DNA of 64,000 nucleotides from Tilletia caries (GCA_032718865.1 JALUTQ010000046.1:1612001-1676000), one strand, 5' to 3'; positions 1-11,917 are shown, counted from the stretch's first letter. Notes: generated by a model not told the origin, from the sequence alone. A program made the numbers and translations.

Positions 1-2
1 CA

Positions 3-987
3 TCGGCGATCGGTGGCTCGCCAGTGGATGCAGCAATCACGTCGCACTACTACCTGCCATACTCGCCCGCACCCCCGGTTCACGCACAGGCACACTCTGC
101 CGGATCCGGTCTGCTCAACGCTGCTTCTACGTACTCAGCACTGCAGCATCAGCATCAGCACCAAGGCGGAGGAATGAGCGTCCATGCTGGCCTGCCCACG
201 CCTGACCCGAGCCCTGGCGATGCGATGGCTGCCATGGTGGCGGCTCAGGCTCATGGCCATGGTCGTTTTGCGGTCTCGGCGTGCCCGACGACGTACAACT
301 TTTCGCCGTCTCCTCTGCCTGCGCATATGCACGCACATGCTCAGCTGTTTGGCAGGGCTGGGGGAGCGGGAATGCCGACGACAGCGGGTGCTGGTGGACC
401 TGGGCGTCTTGGCGGACTGGCTAGTCCGATCACTCCCAGTCTTGCCCTCACCCGAGCTCCGCCCATCGCCACCACAGGAGGTACGGGTTTGCCCACGACA
501 ACGACAGCGGCCACGGGTCGGATGCTGAGTCCGTACGGTGGCATGTCTTCTGCTGCCACGTTGGGTGGTGGGATGAATATGAACATGAACTTGGCTGCGT
601 TCTCCCCACCAATGCTCAACATTAGTCTGGGCGCCCACCAGGCGTCGATGAGTGCTGCGTCGGCGGCTGGAGGAAGCGGAGGCGGGATGGCTGGGCGGTG
701 CTGGATTTGGGTACTCGGGCGGCGTCACGGCCCCGTACAGCAGTCTCCAGCTGCAGGAGATGCTCGGCTCATCCTCTTCTGCCGGCGGAAGTGGTAGTTC
801 CTCGTCGTCGACGGCGACGACAAAGGCGGTCCAAGCTCAGTGTCTTCCGAACGGATTGGTCGCTGCCAGTGCGGAGGGAGCGGACGAGACGCATCATCGC
901 GTCGCCAGTCGAGACGGCAAGAATATTCGCGAGGGCGAGGTCCTCCACGCCATGGACCACGGCGACTCGGCTACGTCGAAGAGCTGA
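3..987 (+). CDS. 3' part of a low-complexity His/Gly/Ser/Met-rich protein, frame broken at 696
   Basis: The gene enters from the left edge with no start in the window and ends at a TGA at 985-987. The visible part is rich in Gly, Ala, Ser, His and Met, with His/Gln runs, a PTPDPSP motif and many SP/TP pairs. No folded domain can be recognised. Such tails are common in fungal transcription regulators, but that is only a guess. The composition continues only if the frame shifts by one base near 696: up to GGGMAG it is in one frame, and GFGYSGG onwards is in the next. One extra C at 696 explains the switch, so it is either a sequencing error or a real frameshift. Confidence 0.5.
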
Positions 988-1928
988 TTTTGTCGACGAA
1001 GGACGGGGCCTCGAAGGCTCGATACACGGATCGCGCCGGCGTCTGCTGCGGCCGGCAGAAGATCATCTCCCATCTTTGATTCACGTTCATCCCGCCAACC
1101 AACGCTCGGAGCTCGTCAGCGAGCCTCGCTGTGTCGAGAACGTCCACCACCTTCCAGGCCTCGACGCTCGAAGTCGACGCTCAAGCCTTGCTTTTTCAGT
1201 GGCGGTGCACGCACGCAAGGGGCTGCACACATCCAATCTCAATGACCGGCGTGTCTATATCTGAACATCTCTCCACCAACTTTCGCATCTTCCCGCATCG
1301 CATCGTACCACGTTCTTCCCTTTTATTGGTGTCTCTTTCGTATTTCCTCTTTGATTCCTCCCTTCCAAGAGTACAAGCACGAGTCATTTGGCTTCCCCCC
1401 CCGCCCACCTCCCCCTCTATCTTGTCACAGCGTTCCCCAATCCCAACCCCTCTGTCACCCACTATCGTCGTCAAAATCAATGAATGTCACATCGTGTATC
1501 ATCCTGCTGATCGCGGGGCTGTTGCATGAAGCGCGCGTGGCGGGGGTCTCAGCTGTCACACTACGAGTATATAGGGTCTCAAATGGCCGGCCAGCAAAGT
1601 CAACAGCACTCACTCGTCGTCGCGCCTTCGCGTTCGCACCTCCTCCGTTGTGGGATGTGTGAAGTCTGTCTCACCTTGGACCTCCTCGCCTGGACGCCTG
1701 ACCATCGCCGCGTCTGCTGAGTGCTGTGGGAGTACATAATAGTAGAAGTTGAGCACAACGTCAGCACGCACGGCTCGGACCCTCTCCCAGACTCAGACAC
1801 AGACCGCCCTTCCCGCCAGCCCAGCCCTGCACGAGGGAGAGCACCGACGACGAAGACGGCGACCACATCCACAACAGCAAGGCTACACGCGACGTACACG
1901 AGTGCAGGGAGATAAAGGACAGCAGCAC
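988..1928. other. Intergenic region and NUM1-like promoter/5' UTR
   Basis: I see no convincing gene here. The first half is presumably the 3' UTR of the preceding gene. Pyrimidine-rich tracts between about 1300 and 1440 and AT-richer DNA near 1730 suit a fungal promoter for the downstream NUM1-like gene. Confidence 0.5.
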
Positions 1929-2022
1929 GTGAGTTGGCTTCCTGCTTTGTCGCTTGACGCGCTGTGCATGTAGATTTACTGATCTCGGTGCGTTGCGTTG
2001 GCTCTTCTATCTATCTGCGCAG
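1929..2022 (+). other. Probable 5' UTR intron of the NUM1-like gene
   Basis: A GTGAGT donor at 1929 and a TGCGCAG acceptor ending at 2022 lie just before the chosen start codon at 2028. An in-frame upstream ATG at 1998 would lie inside this intron, which is why 2028 is preferred. Confidence 0.6.
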
Positions 2023-2027
2023 GCGGG

Positions 2028-5000
2028 ATGTCGGGTCAAACGCCTCTCACTCCCGGCGGCGCGGGCGCAGGAGGCCTCGGGTCCAACCTCTCCTTCCGCA
2101 CGCCAGCGCGTCCGGGCTCTTCCCTGCGTAAGGCGCGTCAGTCAACCTCCGAATCGAACCAGGGCACGCCCTCAACACCCGGCCTGGCCAACTACCCGCA
2201 TCCTCCCCTCCCGTCATCTCCATCACCACTAGCCTTTCAAGGCCTGGCCATGGCCCACCCATCGCACCCTCCGGGCATGGGCTTTCCCTCGACGGAAGAT
2301 AATGGTCCTTCAGGCGTTGGGTCCTCCTCGTCCCTGGCCACCCTTCTCGCCGCAGACGACGCGGACACCACAAACGGAGCCGTCAACCTGGCTGGCGACA
2401 CCACAGCCCGCCAGTACGACCGTCGGGCGCGTAACGCAGCCCCACGCGATTCCAGACCCGATCAGGCACTCGTCAACAGCATCCAATTTGGTCTGATCGC
2501 CCAGATTCGTGCACTGCACGCTAAAGAAACCGCGAACGAGGCTGAAATCGCTGCCCTCAAGGCCCAGATGGAGGAAGCCCAGAAGGAAGCTGCGATGTGG
2601 AAGCCAAAAGCAGTGCAATTGATGGAAAACGAAGGTAAGTAGCCTGACACTGAGAACCTTCTCACACCTTCTCGTCAGAGTCACCCTGACGTTTCTTAAT
2701 CTTCTGCTCCCACCCTCATTCACAGAGGCGTTCAAGCAAGAGAACTGGGACTTGTCTGTCGCAAAACAAACCTTGGAGGAGGAGCTCTCCGAATCACAGG
2801 CGATTCTGCGAAAGGCTGAAGCCGAGAAGACGCGACTCAACCGGGAAATCACAAAAGCGCGCGAGATGCTGGATTCTCAGCGGGTCGAGATCGAAACTCA
2901 TACGGCCGAGCTGGAGCGTATCAAGAGCTTGCGCGAGACCGAAGCGGCGCTCGCCAGGAAGGAGCGGGCAGGATTACAGCGTGACTATTCCAACCTCCAG
3001 ACCGAACTTCAACATCTCCGTGCCGATGGCCAGCGAATCGGCGTCAGTACGAGCAAAGTTGGTGTTGGACTGGGTCAAAGCGGCTCTCAGTCGTTCTCGA
3101 GCAGCATGGACGGCGACGATACATCTCAGATTGGCGACGAAACTCATACGGCCGAGCTGGAGCGGATCAAGAGCTTGCGCGAGACCGAAGCGGCGCTCGC
3201 CAGGAAGGAGCGGGCAGGATTACAGCGTGACAATTCCAACCTCCAGACCGAACTTCAACATCTCCGCGCCGATGGCCAGCGAACCGGCGTCAGTACGAGC
3301 AAAGTTGGTGTTGGACTGGGTCAAAGCGGCTCTCAGTCGTTCTCGAGCAGCATGGACGGCGACGATACATCTCAGATTGGCGACATCTCGATTCCCGTTC
3401 CACCGCATGCCCTCAAAGAGGAGGCCAACGCGCAAACAGATGTCGTTCAAGATCAGGTCATTTCGCAAGCAAATGACGTCACAGAGGAGGCCGACACCCA
3501 GACAGACGTCCTTGAAGAGGAGGTCAGCAGCCAGTCAAGCGACTCTCAGTCGTTCTCGAGCAACATGGACGGCGACGATACATCCCAAATTGGCGACATC
3601 TCGATTCCCGTTCCACCGCATGCCCTCAGAGAGGAGGCCAACACGCAAACAGATGTCGCTCAAGATCAGGTCATTCCGCAAGCAAGTGCCGTCACAGAGG
3701 AGGCCAACACCCAGACAGACGTCCTCAAAGAGGAGGTCAGCACTCAGACAGACGTTCTCAAGGAACACGTCAGCACCCAGACAGACTCGTCGGAAGAGGA
3801 GCGTATTAAGCGTCTGCACGAGTCTGAATTGGCGCTCGCCAGGACAGAGCATGCGAACGTGCAACGCGACTACTCTAACCTTCAGACCGAGCTTCAACAA
3901 CTCCGTGCCGCTAGCCAGCTAGCCCGTGCGGCTGCGGTCGCAGAAGTGGCAGCAGGAAGCAGGGACGTGGCCCGAATGGAGGAGGCGGAGAAGGAAGCCG
4001 CGTTGTGGAAGCCAAAGGCGCTGCAATCGATGCAAAACGAAGGTGAGCAAGCTGACCCCGGGGAAACCCTGACGCTTTCGATCGGAGTCGTCCTGATATT
4101 TGTTGATCTTCTGCTCACGCCCTGTCCCTCAGAGGCGTTCAAGCAAGAGAACTCGGAGCTCTCTGTTGCAAAACAGATGTTGGAAGAGCAGCTTTCCGAA
4201 GCGCAGGCAAAACTGCAGACGGCTGATGCCGAGAAGACGCGACTCAACCAGGAGATCACGACGGCACGCGAAACGCTTAATTCTCAACGGGTCCAGATCG
4301 AAACTCACACGGCCGAGCTGGAGCGGATCAAGAGTCTACGCGAGAGTGATGAAGCGAAAGCACGCGAGATGCTCGATTCCCATCGGGCCCGGATCGAAAC
4401 TCACACGGCCGAGCTGGAGCGGATCCAGAGCTTACGCGAGACGGAAGAACTTGCAAAAGCTCGCGAAACTCTCACTTCTCAACAGGCCGAGATCGAAACT
4501 CACACGGCCGAGCTGGAGCGGATCCAGAGCCTGCGCGAGACAGAAGAAAACAAAGCACGCGAGACGCTTAATTCTCAACGGGCCGAGATCGAAACTCACA
4601 CAGCCGAGCTGGAGCGGATCAAGAGCTTGCGCGAGACTGAAGAGCTCACAAAAGCTCGCGAAACACTCAGTTCTCAACGGGCCGAGATCGAAAGTCATGT
4701 AGCCGAGCTGGAGCGGATCAAGGGCCTGCGCGAGACCGAAGCGTCGCTCGCCAAAGAGGAACTTGCAAATTTGCAACGCGACTATACCAGCCTTCAGGCA
4801 GAGCTCCAGCAACTCCGCGCCGACAGCCAGCGAGCCGATGCGGCCATGGCTGGAGCTGCGGCAGGAGGCCTTGTGCTCGTCGGCGCGCACAGCGGACCGA
4901 ACAGGCCTACACGCAACCGTGAGAGTAATGCCACCTTCGGTGGCGGCAATTCCGAGGATGTGGACAAGTCAAAACCTCCACACATGCAGGTGCCTCCACC

Positions 5001-6871
5001 ACCACCAATGCCTCCGCCAGCTGGTCTTTCGGCGCGTCGCTCTCAACCATCTCCCGTTCTGGCGGGTGTGCCTCCACGCCCAACATCGCCGCCCCCAGCA
5101 GAGCTTGTCTCGCGTGTGCGAGAACAACAGCAGCGATCATCTACCTTGCAAGTACCTAACACAAGCGGTCGGCCGAGCTTGTCCGGGATGTTCACCTCGA
5201 ATGATGCTGCCACGACTGTCCGAAACGGACCTGCTGCGGGTTCGAACATACAGCGGGAGCCCTCGCTCCCGAGTATGCGGGCCAGGACGTACTCTACGGA
5301 GAGCAAGGCTAAACCCAGAAATGCTACCAATGGGGACCATCTGAGCGCGCACAGTCGACGATCGCGCCGAGGAAAAGTCGCTCGCAAGAGCTCACAGACC
5401 TCGTTTGCTTCCGATGTCACCTCAGAACTCAGCCACCGTATTTCCTTTGGTTCGTCAGATGCGCCTAACGACCGCCCCGACTCGCGCATGCAAGGTGGAG
5501 CAGGAGCCCACCAGCGCGCGGCCACTGGATCTGGCTCTGGCCCTGACGGCACCAATCCGGACATCATTCAGGCTATCACGCAGACCATGATCGGAGAGTA
5601 CCTCTTCAAGTACACCCGCAGGACGATGCGCGCTGGCTACTCAGACAAGCGTCACAAGCGCTTCTTCTGGGTGCACCCGTACACGCGTATGCTGTACTGG
5701 ACGATGGCGGATCCGGGTGGAGCTAGGGTCAGCGATGGGTCGAGCAAAGGTGCTTGCATCGAAGATATTCGCGTTGTTGAGGACAGCAACCCGAACCCGC
5801 CTGGCCTGTTCCACTTGAGCATCATCGTGAAAACAGCTGCGCGGGAGATGAAGCTAACGGCTCCCAACAAAGAAAGGCATGACGTCTGGCTGGCAGCGCT
5901 TGGGTATCTCGTCAATCGTGGAATGCCGACCGGAGACGGCACGAGCATGGGCGACGGTGACAATATGACGGACCATGAGAGTCGCGGTGCGGCAACGGAT
6001 ACAGCATCCCCGCGCAAGCCACGGGACCGCTCTGCTACCACGGGAACTGGGGGTAGCCGCAGCCGGTTTCTCTCGCCTGCTCGGAGCCTGCGCTCGCGGA
6101 AGTCGAACGACGCTTTCCTAAGTGCTGGATCGGAGACGAACGAGGCAACGCCCCGGCCGCGCAATGGCAGTCATGGCGCTGCGGTCAGCAGCTTGAACCG
6201 CAGTCTTACCAAGCGTGCTGGGCTCCCGGCTCGGGAATACCTTGAGCAGGTCGAGTCTGATCAGACGGCGAGGCGGGCGATGCTGCCGCCTCGGTCCCAG
6301 CTGCGACCACGCGCGGAGGCCCGTCAGCAGCCGAACGCGGCTACTACACCGGCCAAGATGAGCATTGGCTCGGCTTTCGGTATTCCCGGCTCTAGCGGCG
6401 TCAAGACCAGTCCTACCAAAGCTCTCCCGACCGACGACAGCTGGGACCGGCTGGCGGACTTGAGCTCTCATTCTTTCAATGACCCTCGGCTGAAGACCGC
6501 CGAGGAGATGCTAGAGGAAGATAACGAGGGCTTCGACGGAATCGATGTGAGTTTTTTTTTTTTTTTAGCGTTGTTGCCTTCCTTTTCAAGATCACTCAAG
6601 CTGACCGTGCTTTCATCTCATTTCACAGAATGTTCGAGCATGCTGCGACGGCATGCATGATGTGGGTTCGCTCGCGCATAAACATCATCACCACCAGCAT
6701 CAGAGGAGCCACCGGGCCAGTACTGAGCGACGGTCAAGCATCGGCAGTCAGTCACGTTCTTTCCTGCAAACAGGCACACAAGGGCGCCCCTCAGACGTGG
6801 GCTCGGCGCGCTCGGTCAGCCCGGCTCCTCAGGTTGGCAATCTGAACCTCGCTCCTTCCTTCTCTCGTTAA
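2028..6871 (+). CDS. NUM1: NUM1/ApsA/Mcp5-like cortical anchor protein
   Basis: Spliced model 2028-2634, 2726-4042, 4133-6546, 6629-6871 gives about 1526 residues. NUM1-family proteins sit at the cell cortex, bind membrane phosphoinositides through a C-terminal PH domain, and anchor dynein and mitochondria. The long middle is predicted coiled coil with tandem repeats (ELERI.SLRETE units; MDGDDTSQIGD units; STQTD units). The PH domain spans roughly 5560-5930: it starts IGEYLFKYTRR, contains the family's HKRFFWVHPYTRMLYW signature and ends DVWLAALGYL. The last exon begins NVRACCDGMHDVG, a Cys-Cys motif I associate with the family tail. The second intron is 90 nt long with no stop, so it can be read through. 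The N-terminus is disordered and Pro/Ser-rich. Family assignment is confident; exact exon edges are inferred. Confidence 0.85.
2893..3384 (+). repeat. Two tandem 246-bp coding repeats in the NUM1-like gene
   Basis: The block starting at 2893 (encoding ETHTAELERIKSLRETEAAL and on to TSQIGD) is repeated almost exactly from 3139. A third, partial copy of its end (SQSFSSNMDGDDTSQIGD) begins near 3541, followed by QTDV-type short repeats up to about 3790. The near identity suggests recent duplication. Confidence 0.85.
4285..4740 (+). repeat. Short coding repeats of a coiled-coil unit in the NUM1-like gene
   Basis: About five copies of a unit of roughly 30 residues (KARETL.SQRAEIETHTAELERI.SLRETE) lie in tandem. 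They would lengthen the coiled coil in heptad-like steps and are likely to vary in number between strains. Confidence 0.8.
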
Positions 6872-7204
6872 ACCGCGCTGGCGGCCTGCGCACACAGTAC
6901 ACAGTTACACACTCTCCTTTTTTTTGACCGTTTTCAACCCTTCTGGTTCCACTCTTTTTACAAGCGCCCACCACGTAGATCGGATCTTTCGGTGTTTCTC
7001 CCTATCTCTTCTCGAGTCTTGATTCCGCCCTTTGGCTAATATACACTCGCTTCATGCTCCCCTGGACCGAGCCTGTACTCGTCGATTGATTGCTGCTGTT
7101 GCTGTCGCAGCAGGTTGGCGATCTCAAGAGCATCTTGTCGAGAAGTGGGGGGATCTGTAAATGGGTATCATTGATTGCTGCAGTAGTGAGGGTATGTATC
7201 ACCG
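6872..7204. other. Shared 3' region of convergent genes
   Basis: Between the NUM1-like stop and the stop of the opposite-strand CCDC97-like gene there is T-rich DNA suited to two 3' UTRs. I see no gene. Confidence 0.6.
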
Positions 7205-8296
7205 CTACTCTTCGCCCTCGTCATCTTCGAGGAAGTAAGCATCTTCTGAGGTTATAGCACGCATCGTCCCCGCTCGAGCTTGCCTGCCCGTCGGAGCATT
7301 GGTAGTCTGCCCAAAGGCCCCTTCGTTCCCCCCATCATCGTCATCGACGGCGTCCCACTGCTCGTCGAAGTCCACCGTATCATAGAACGCCCGTGGAAGG
7401 GTCTCGTCAGTACCGGCAACGAAGAGGGATAGCGCGTGTCGTTCGAAGGCAGAGATGGCGATGTTGCCCGTAGAGGACGGCGGTGCTCGAGCGTTCTCGG
7501 CGTCGGTTGGTGAAGCGTCCGACTCGGCGTCCTCGTCCTCCTCTTCCTCCTCCTCTTCCTCCTCCTCATCTTGCTGCGCGATATCCTCGGCGTGGACGTC
7601 GTCCAGGTGTGATACTGCCGATTCGGCGGCCGCAGCGCGAGGATCGTCCGCCCCTTCGAGGTAATCGCCCAGCGAAGGATGTCTCGCCTCGGCCAACCCA
7701 ACCAGATCCGTCGGATCGCCTTCGCCTTCGAAGGTTACAGCTAAACTACTGCTTCCCCTCCCGCCACTGGGTAAGGACGATCGCTCCGACTGATCCGCAG
7801 CATGCCGTCGCGCCTCATCGCGTTGTCGCCGTCGTAGCCTCCTTTCCCGCTCCTCCTCCACCTGCCGCACGCTCGACTTGCCCTCGGAATACCGCGCCCA
7901 GAGTCCAGCCAGTCGCACTTTCGATCCTGAGCCAGTCAGCTCTTCTGGAGCACTTCGACGTGCGTAGACCCTCCGACGTGAGGTGATCGTCCGATTCGCG
8001 CCTCGTTCGGCCGGCGAGAGCGGGATCAAGGCGAGGAGGGTCGGGGGAAGCTGGTGTAGGTGACCGGAGAGGAAGTCGAAGGGAGCGGCCAGGAGGGCGG
8101 AGCGGAGTTCAGAACGAGCAGTGTCGGGCGTGAGGGAGGCGGAGGAAGAGGCGTGGGCGAGCCAGTTGACGACTCTGTCGACGTCTACATCGTTCATTAT
8201 TTCCCTTTTTGTTGTAGAAGAGAACGAATCGGATGTTGATGTCGCTGCCGCGCCCCCGCTCACCTCCTCATCGTCGAGCAGCCCGAATCGAGACAT
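7205..8296 (-). CDS. CCDC97/DUF2052-like protein
   Basis: A single exon of 363 residues starting MSRFGLLDDEE. Three features match the CCDC97 family: an Arg-rich RRRVYARR segment in the middle, a long acidic Glu run, and a C-terminal block FYDTVDFDEQWD followed by DAYFLEDDEGEE, resembling the FDYS.VD...FD and ERYFDEE ends of the family. CCDC97 proteins have been linked to the spliceosomal U2/SF3B particle, but the molecular role is poorly known. The start at 8296 was chosen over an upstream in-frame extension because that extension has no family-like sequence and lies opposite the promoter of the next gene. The gene is divergent from DPB4, about 285 bp away. Confidence 0.6.
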   Translation of the reverse strand: MSRFGLLDDEEVSGGAAATSTSDSFSSTTKREIMNDVDVDRVVNWLAHASSSASLTPDTARSELRSALLAAPFDFLSGHLHQLPPTLLALIPLSPAERGANRTITSRRRVYARRSAPEELTGSGSKVRLAGLWARYSEGKSSVRQVEEERERRLRRRQRDEARRHAADQSERSSLPSGGRGSSSLAVTFEGEGDPTDLVGLAEARHPSLGDYLEGADDPRAAAAESAVSHLDDVHAEDIAQQDEEEEEEEEEEDEDAESDASPTDAENARAPPSSTGNIAISAFERHALSLFVAGTDETLPRAFYDTVDFDEQWDAVDDDDGGNEGAFGQTTNAPTGRQARAGTMRAITSEDAYFLEDDEGEE

Positions 8297-8489
8297 TTCT
8301 TCAGCACGACAGCACCGCCGGCAGAGCGTCCCTTGGGTTCTTGACTTACTGTCAGGGCAGCATGCTCGCCAGATTGATGCTGGGGCCTGAGGAAAAGTTA
8401 TGGGTGGTGGCAAGCCGGATGATGCCGGATAGCGAGCAGGCCGAAAAGCCCCGAAAACGCGGCGCGTCGCGTGTCGGTGTTTGGATGTC

Positions 8490-8495
8490 ACGCGT
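8490..8495. promoter_or_regulatory. ACGCGT (MCB-like) site upstream of DPB4
   Basis: The palindrome ACGCGT lies 86 bp before the DPB4 start, near a further GCGCGTCGCGT cluster at about 8462. In fungi this hexamer is the core bound by G1/S factors of the MBF type. Function is inferred from the motif and the target gene. Confidence 0.4.
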
Positions 8496-8580
8496 CTTGG
8501 CGTGTTGGTTTTCCTCGTTGTCGGTGCGAGCGCGGTCAGGAAGGCGACCATCTCCCAGCCGGACCCAAGCCCAGCACAGA

Positions 8581-9631
8581 ATGCCACCGCGCAAGAAGAT
8601 CCCTGTCGAGACGAGCGCAGAGATCCAGGATGAGGTGATGGGCGGAGCGGGTGCCGGCGCGGGTGCCGGCGTAGGAGCGGGTGTCGACGAGGAAGGCGGG
8701 CCTGCGAATGCTTCGGTCGCCAATGCCTCTGCAGCGGACCTCGACGCTTCCAGTCTGCCCAAGGAGCTCGAACTGCCGCGGACGCAGGTCACCAAGCTCG
8801 CCAAGACTGCGGTGAGTCTTTCCTTTCCTTCTCTGCATCCGCACGTTTGAGTGGGGAGAGAAAGCTGATCAATTGGAATGCTTCGGTTTACTCCGGGTGG
8901 ATAGCTGCCTGCGGGTATCATGCTGCGGAAGGATGTCCAGGCTGCCGTTGTCAAGTCGGCAACGATCTTCATCAGCTACATAGGTGCGTCCCCAGTCCCC
9001 ATTTTCCCTTTTCCCAACCCCCGTCCTCGCTCACAAGCTCTGTCGTACCCCCCACATCCGACCAAACCTCCCAGCCGCCGCCTCCCAAGAGCTCGCCGCA
9101 CACAACAACCACCGCACCATCGTCGGCGCCGACGTAATCAACGCCGCCCGCCTGCTCGAGTTCCCACAAGAGATGGAAGACCGGCTCAAGGCGGAGCTGA
9201 ATGCGTTCAAGGCGCTCCGCAAGGCGAAGCGGGTCGAGCGGAAACAGGATAAGGAGAAGGGGAAGGAGAAGGCTCTGGAGGATCAGGGTCAGGGGGAGGG
9301 AGAGGAGGAGGAGCGGGAGGAGGCGGTAGTGATGCCAGCGCCCGGCGCAAGTTCCTCCTCATCCTCCTCCTCATTCGGGAAGCGGAAAGTCGTCGGCGAC
9401 GGGGACGAAGAAGATGGGGACGAGGAAGAAGAGGAGGAGGAGGAGGAGGAGGAAGAAGAAGAGGATGAGGATGAACTTATGGAGGACGACGACGGGTTTG
9501 AGGAGGACGGCGAGGCTGATGGAGGCGGCGCCGACGAGGAGCAGGATGAACTGGACGCGGATGATGGGAACCGGATGGACGTCTTGCCGGAGCAGGGGAA
9601 TCCGGACCCAGATGAGCGTGTCAGAACGTAA
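8581..9631 (+). CDS. DPB4: DNA polymerase epsilon histone-fold subunit (Dpb4/POLE3-like)
   Basis: Exons 8581-8811, 8905-8983 and 9075-9631 give 288 residues. The histone fold (about residues 62-150) reads ELPRTQVTKLAKTALPAG, then IMLRKDVQAAVVKSATIFIS, then a helix with AAHNNHRTIVGADVINAA, matching the Dpb4/POLE3/CHRAC17 family. Such proteins pair with Dpb3/POLE4 in the leading-strand polymerase and also work in chromatin remodelling complexes. The N-terminal 60 residues are a Gly/Ala-rich extension. The C-terminal half is a strongly acidic Glu/Asp tail, typical of the family but long. Splice junctions are supported by the fold reading cleanly across both introns. The gene is convergent with the RUD3-like gene. 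Confidence 0.85.
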
Positions 9632-9836
9632 CGAGAATCGCAAAACTGTTTTCCTCTTTCTGTTCGACAAGAGGCAGCATGGCAGGCGACATGCGAGACT
9701 TCATCAGAAGGATGGAAGTTAATGGATTGTCACATCGATTGAATGTTCCTGGGCACCATCACGCCCCGTGAAGATTCAGAGAGAGACAGTGGGGAGAGAG
9801 GCGTGCGTATTAGGACACCCTTGACCGAGTCAGAGG
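9632..9836. other. Shared 3' region between DPB4 and the RUD3-like gene
   Basis: About 200 bp between two convergent stop codons. No gene is seen. Confidence 0.6.
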
Positions 9837-11917
9837 TCATAACCCGTTCTCATTCACTACTCTCGACCCCGCCATCCCGTGTCCCGTCCCCGTCGCTGAC
9901 CCCCCAGAATGCGACCCACTCGCGGCGCTCTCCGAGGCCAGCGAGACAACCGAGGCCGACATGCTCGTCCGCGGGGACGGCGACTTGGTCGTGCTGATCG
10001 AAGCCGGCCCACCGCCGCCGCCGCTGCCGCCAGACCCTGTGGTACCTGTTTGGGAAGAAGACGTGGCGGAGGGGGTGGAGGAGCGCTGAAGGAGGGAGGA
10101 GACGAAGGAAGTCGTTGGCGCTGGCGCCGAGGTTGGTGGTATGCTTGGTGACGATGCTGACGTCCCTTGTGACTGTGTAGATGTGTTTGGGTCTTGTTGG
10201 GCTTGTCCCGCTTCTGTGAGCAGGAATTCGAGGAACAGATTTGAAAAGGACTGTAGAGGGGTGGGGGGGAAACAGAGAGTAAAGTTCAGCAGTGATGAAT
10301 CCCAAGGTGCTTTCTCCGTCAGGGAGAACACGTACCTCTTCTGCGCCTGGTGTTCTGCTCCCGCTTGACCCTGCGGCCGGCACTGGTCCAGCCGCTGATC
10401 CCGAGCCACCAGCAGGAGCCTGCCCCTGCCCACCGACGCTCTTCCTGCCCCGCCCTCTCCAAGTCCCCAAGATCCCACCCCCACCCGCAGCCGCCATGCC
10501 ATTTGCCGCGGGCCCCGTCCCCGCTCCCGCCCCAGATCCCGATCCAGAACCCAACGCCAAACCCGCCGCCCCACGCTCTTCCTCGTCCCAGCCGAGAACA
10601 GAGGCGATGAGGGTCAAAATTTCGAATCGTTTCGGGTCGGCGCGTGGGGTGGAGAGGAAGCGGAGGAGGAGGTTTGTGATGAGGCGGCGGTCGACGTTTG
10701 TGCTGGAGCTGTCGGCGCGTAATCTCCGGAGGGCTTCGGTTAGATGTTCGTTCAGAATCACAGCTAGGCAGAGCAGGGAGTGGGCCAGACGTCCGATTGG
10801 ATTGGAGCAGAGAAGAGATCAGTGACAGAAGGATGGAGGGCCTTTGCGATTCAAGAGCAGACGAAGCATACCTTCGTGCCTGAGTTTCCCTACAAAGAGA
10901 TTCTTCTCCTTGACCTCCCGCTCCAGACGTTCGCATCGCTCGGCTGCGGTCTTGTAGTCTGCCAGTTGGCTCTGCCATGAAGGGGAAGAGGGTACAGACT
11001 CGAACGCGGTCAATCGAGTACGTTCCTACCAACAAAAGAAAGCATTTCCACAAACTCACCTCCGCTTCGTTGGCGCGCTCACGATGTAGCTCGAGCTCTT
11101 CCGCAAGCTGGCTCATCCTCTCCCGCTGACTGCTCCCACCACCGCCGAGTGTATGCACATGATGATCGCCAAGCTCGCTATCGAATCCGCCGTCCCCGCC
11201 GCCCATTCCATTCTGCTGATACTCCTCGAGAACCTCCTGGAGCTGTCGAGCGCTCTGCGCCTCTCGCTCGGCCCTCATGCGCTGCTCGTGTGCGGCGCGC
11301 TCGGCGACCTCGCGCGCAACGCGACTCATCTCGAGCTCCATCTGCGCCTGCTCGCGCTGAGCGCGTTCGGTGTGGTACCTCTCCTCGACGCTCTCGCGCT
11401 CGGCCTGGAGGGCGATGAGGGATGCGGTGAGTGCTGAGACGCGCGCGGCTGATTCGGCTGCCTGTCTTGTTGCGGAGTCGATGGAATTGGAGGACGAGGC
11501 GGAGGCCTGGCGGAGGGCATCGAGTTCGGATCGGAGGCGGTCCTGCTCTGCATGGGAATCCATGAGCTCGGCCTGGAGGGTGGCTACCGTCGATTGGAGA
11601 TCGTCCTGGGCGGCGGCGAGGGATGCGATCTGGGACTGTCTGCGGTCGAGCTCGTCTGCGTCCTGCTTGAGACGGGTGCCGAGCGTGGAGCGGATCTGGG
11701 TGAGCTTTGAGAGGAGTGACTGGTACTGCTGTTCGAGCGAGTCGCGCTGCTGCCGCGCGGCCTTGAGCTCGCTCTGGAGCTGGCCGACGTCGGTGGGCAT
11801 GTCCGATGCTGTCTCCGCCGCCGCTGCTGCTGTTGGAGATGAGGACGAGGTCGAGGCTGAGGCTGGGTCGGCCAGTCCATCGACGGACAGCCGTTCCTGG
11901 TGCTCTGCGTCGGCCAT
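9837..11917 (-). CDS. RUD3: RUD3-like golgin with GRAB domain
   Basis: The model complement(9837-10250, 10336-10763, 10872-10971, 11060-11917) gives about 599 residues. Residues 45 to about 320 are continuous coiled coil rich in Glu, Arg, Gln and Ala. Around 320-385 the sequence LNEHLTEALRRL...VDRRLITNLLLRFLSTPR...KRFEILTLIASVLGW fits the GRIP-related Arf-binding (GRAB) domain of Rud3/GMAP210, which binds Arf1-GTP on cis-Golgi membranes. After a Gly/Ala-rich linker the last exon starts SFSNLFLEFLLTEAG, a short conserved block of the family. The acceptor at 10251 was chosen because it keeps that block in frame; a second AG at 10214 would not. The tail is Ser/Thr/Gly-rich. Confidence 0.8.

Noticed and set aside
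2635..2725. Reading the first NUM1 intron as coding, as for the second
   Set aside because: It is 91 nt with an in-frame stop right after the donor, so it must be spliced.
8297..8587. N-terminal extension of the CCDC97-like protein up to 8,587
   Set aside because: The extra residues are unlike the family and cover the divergent promoter. MSRFGLLDDEE is the more natural start.
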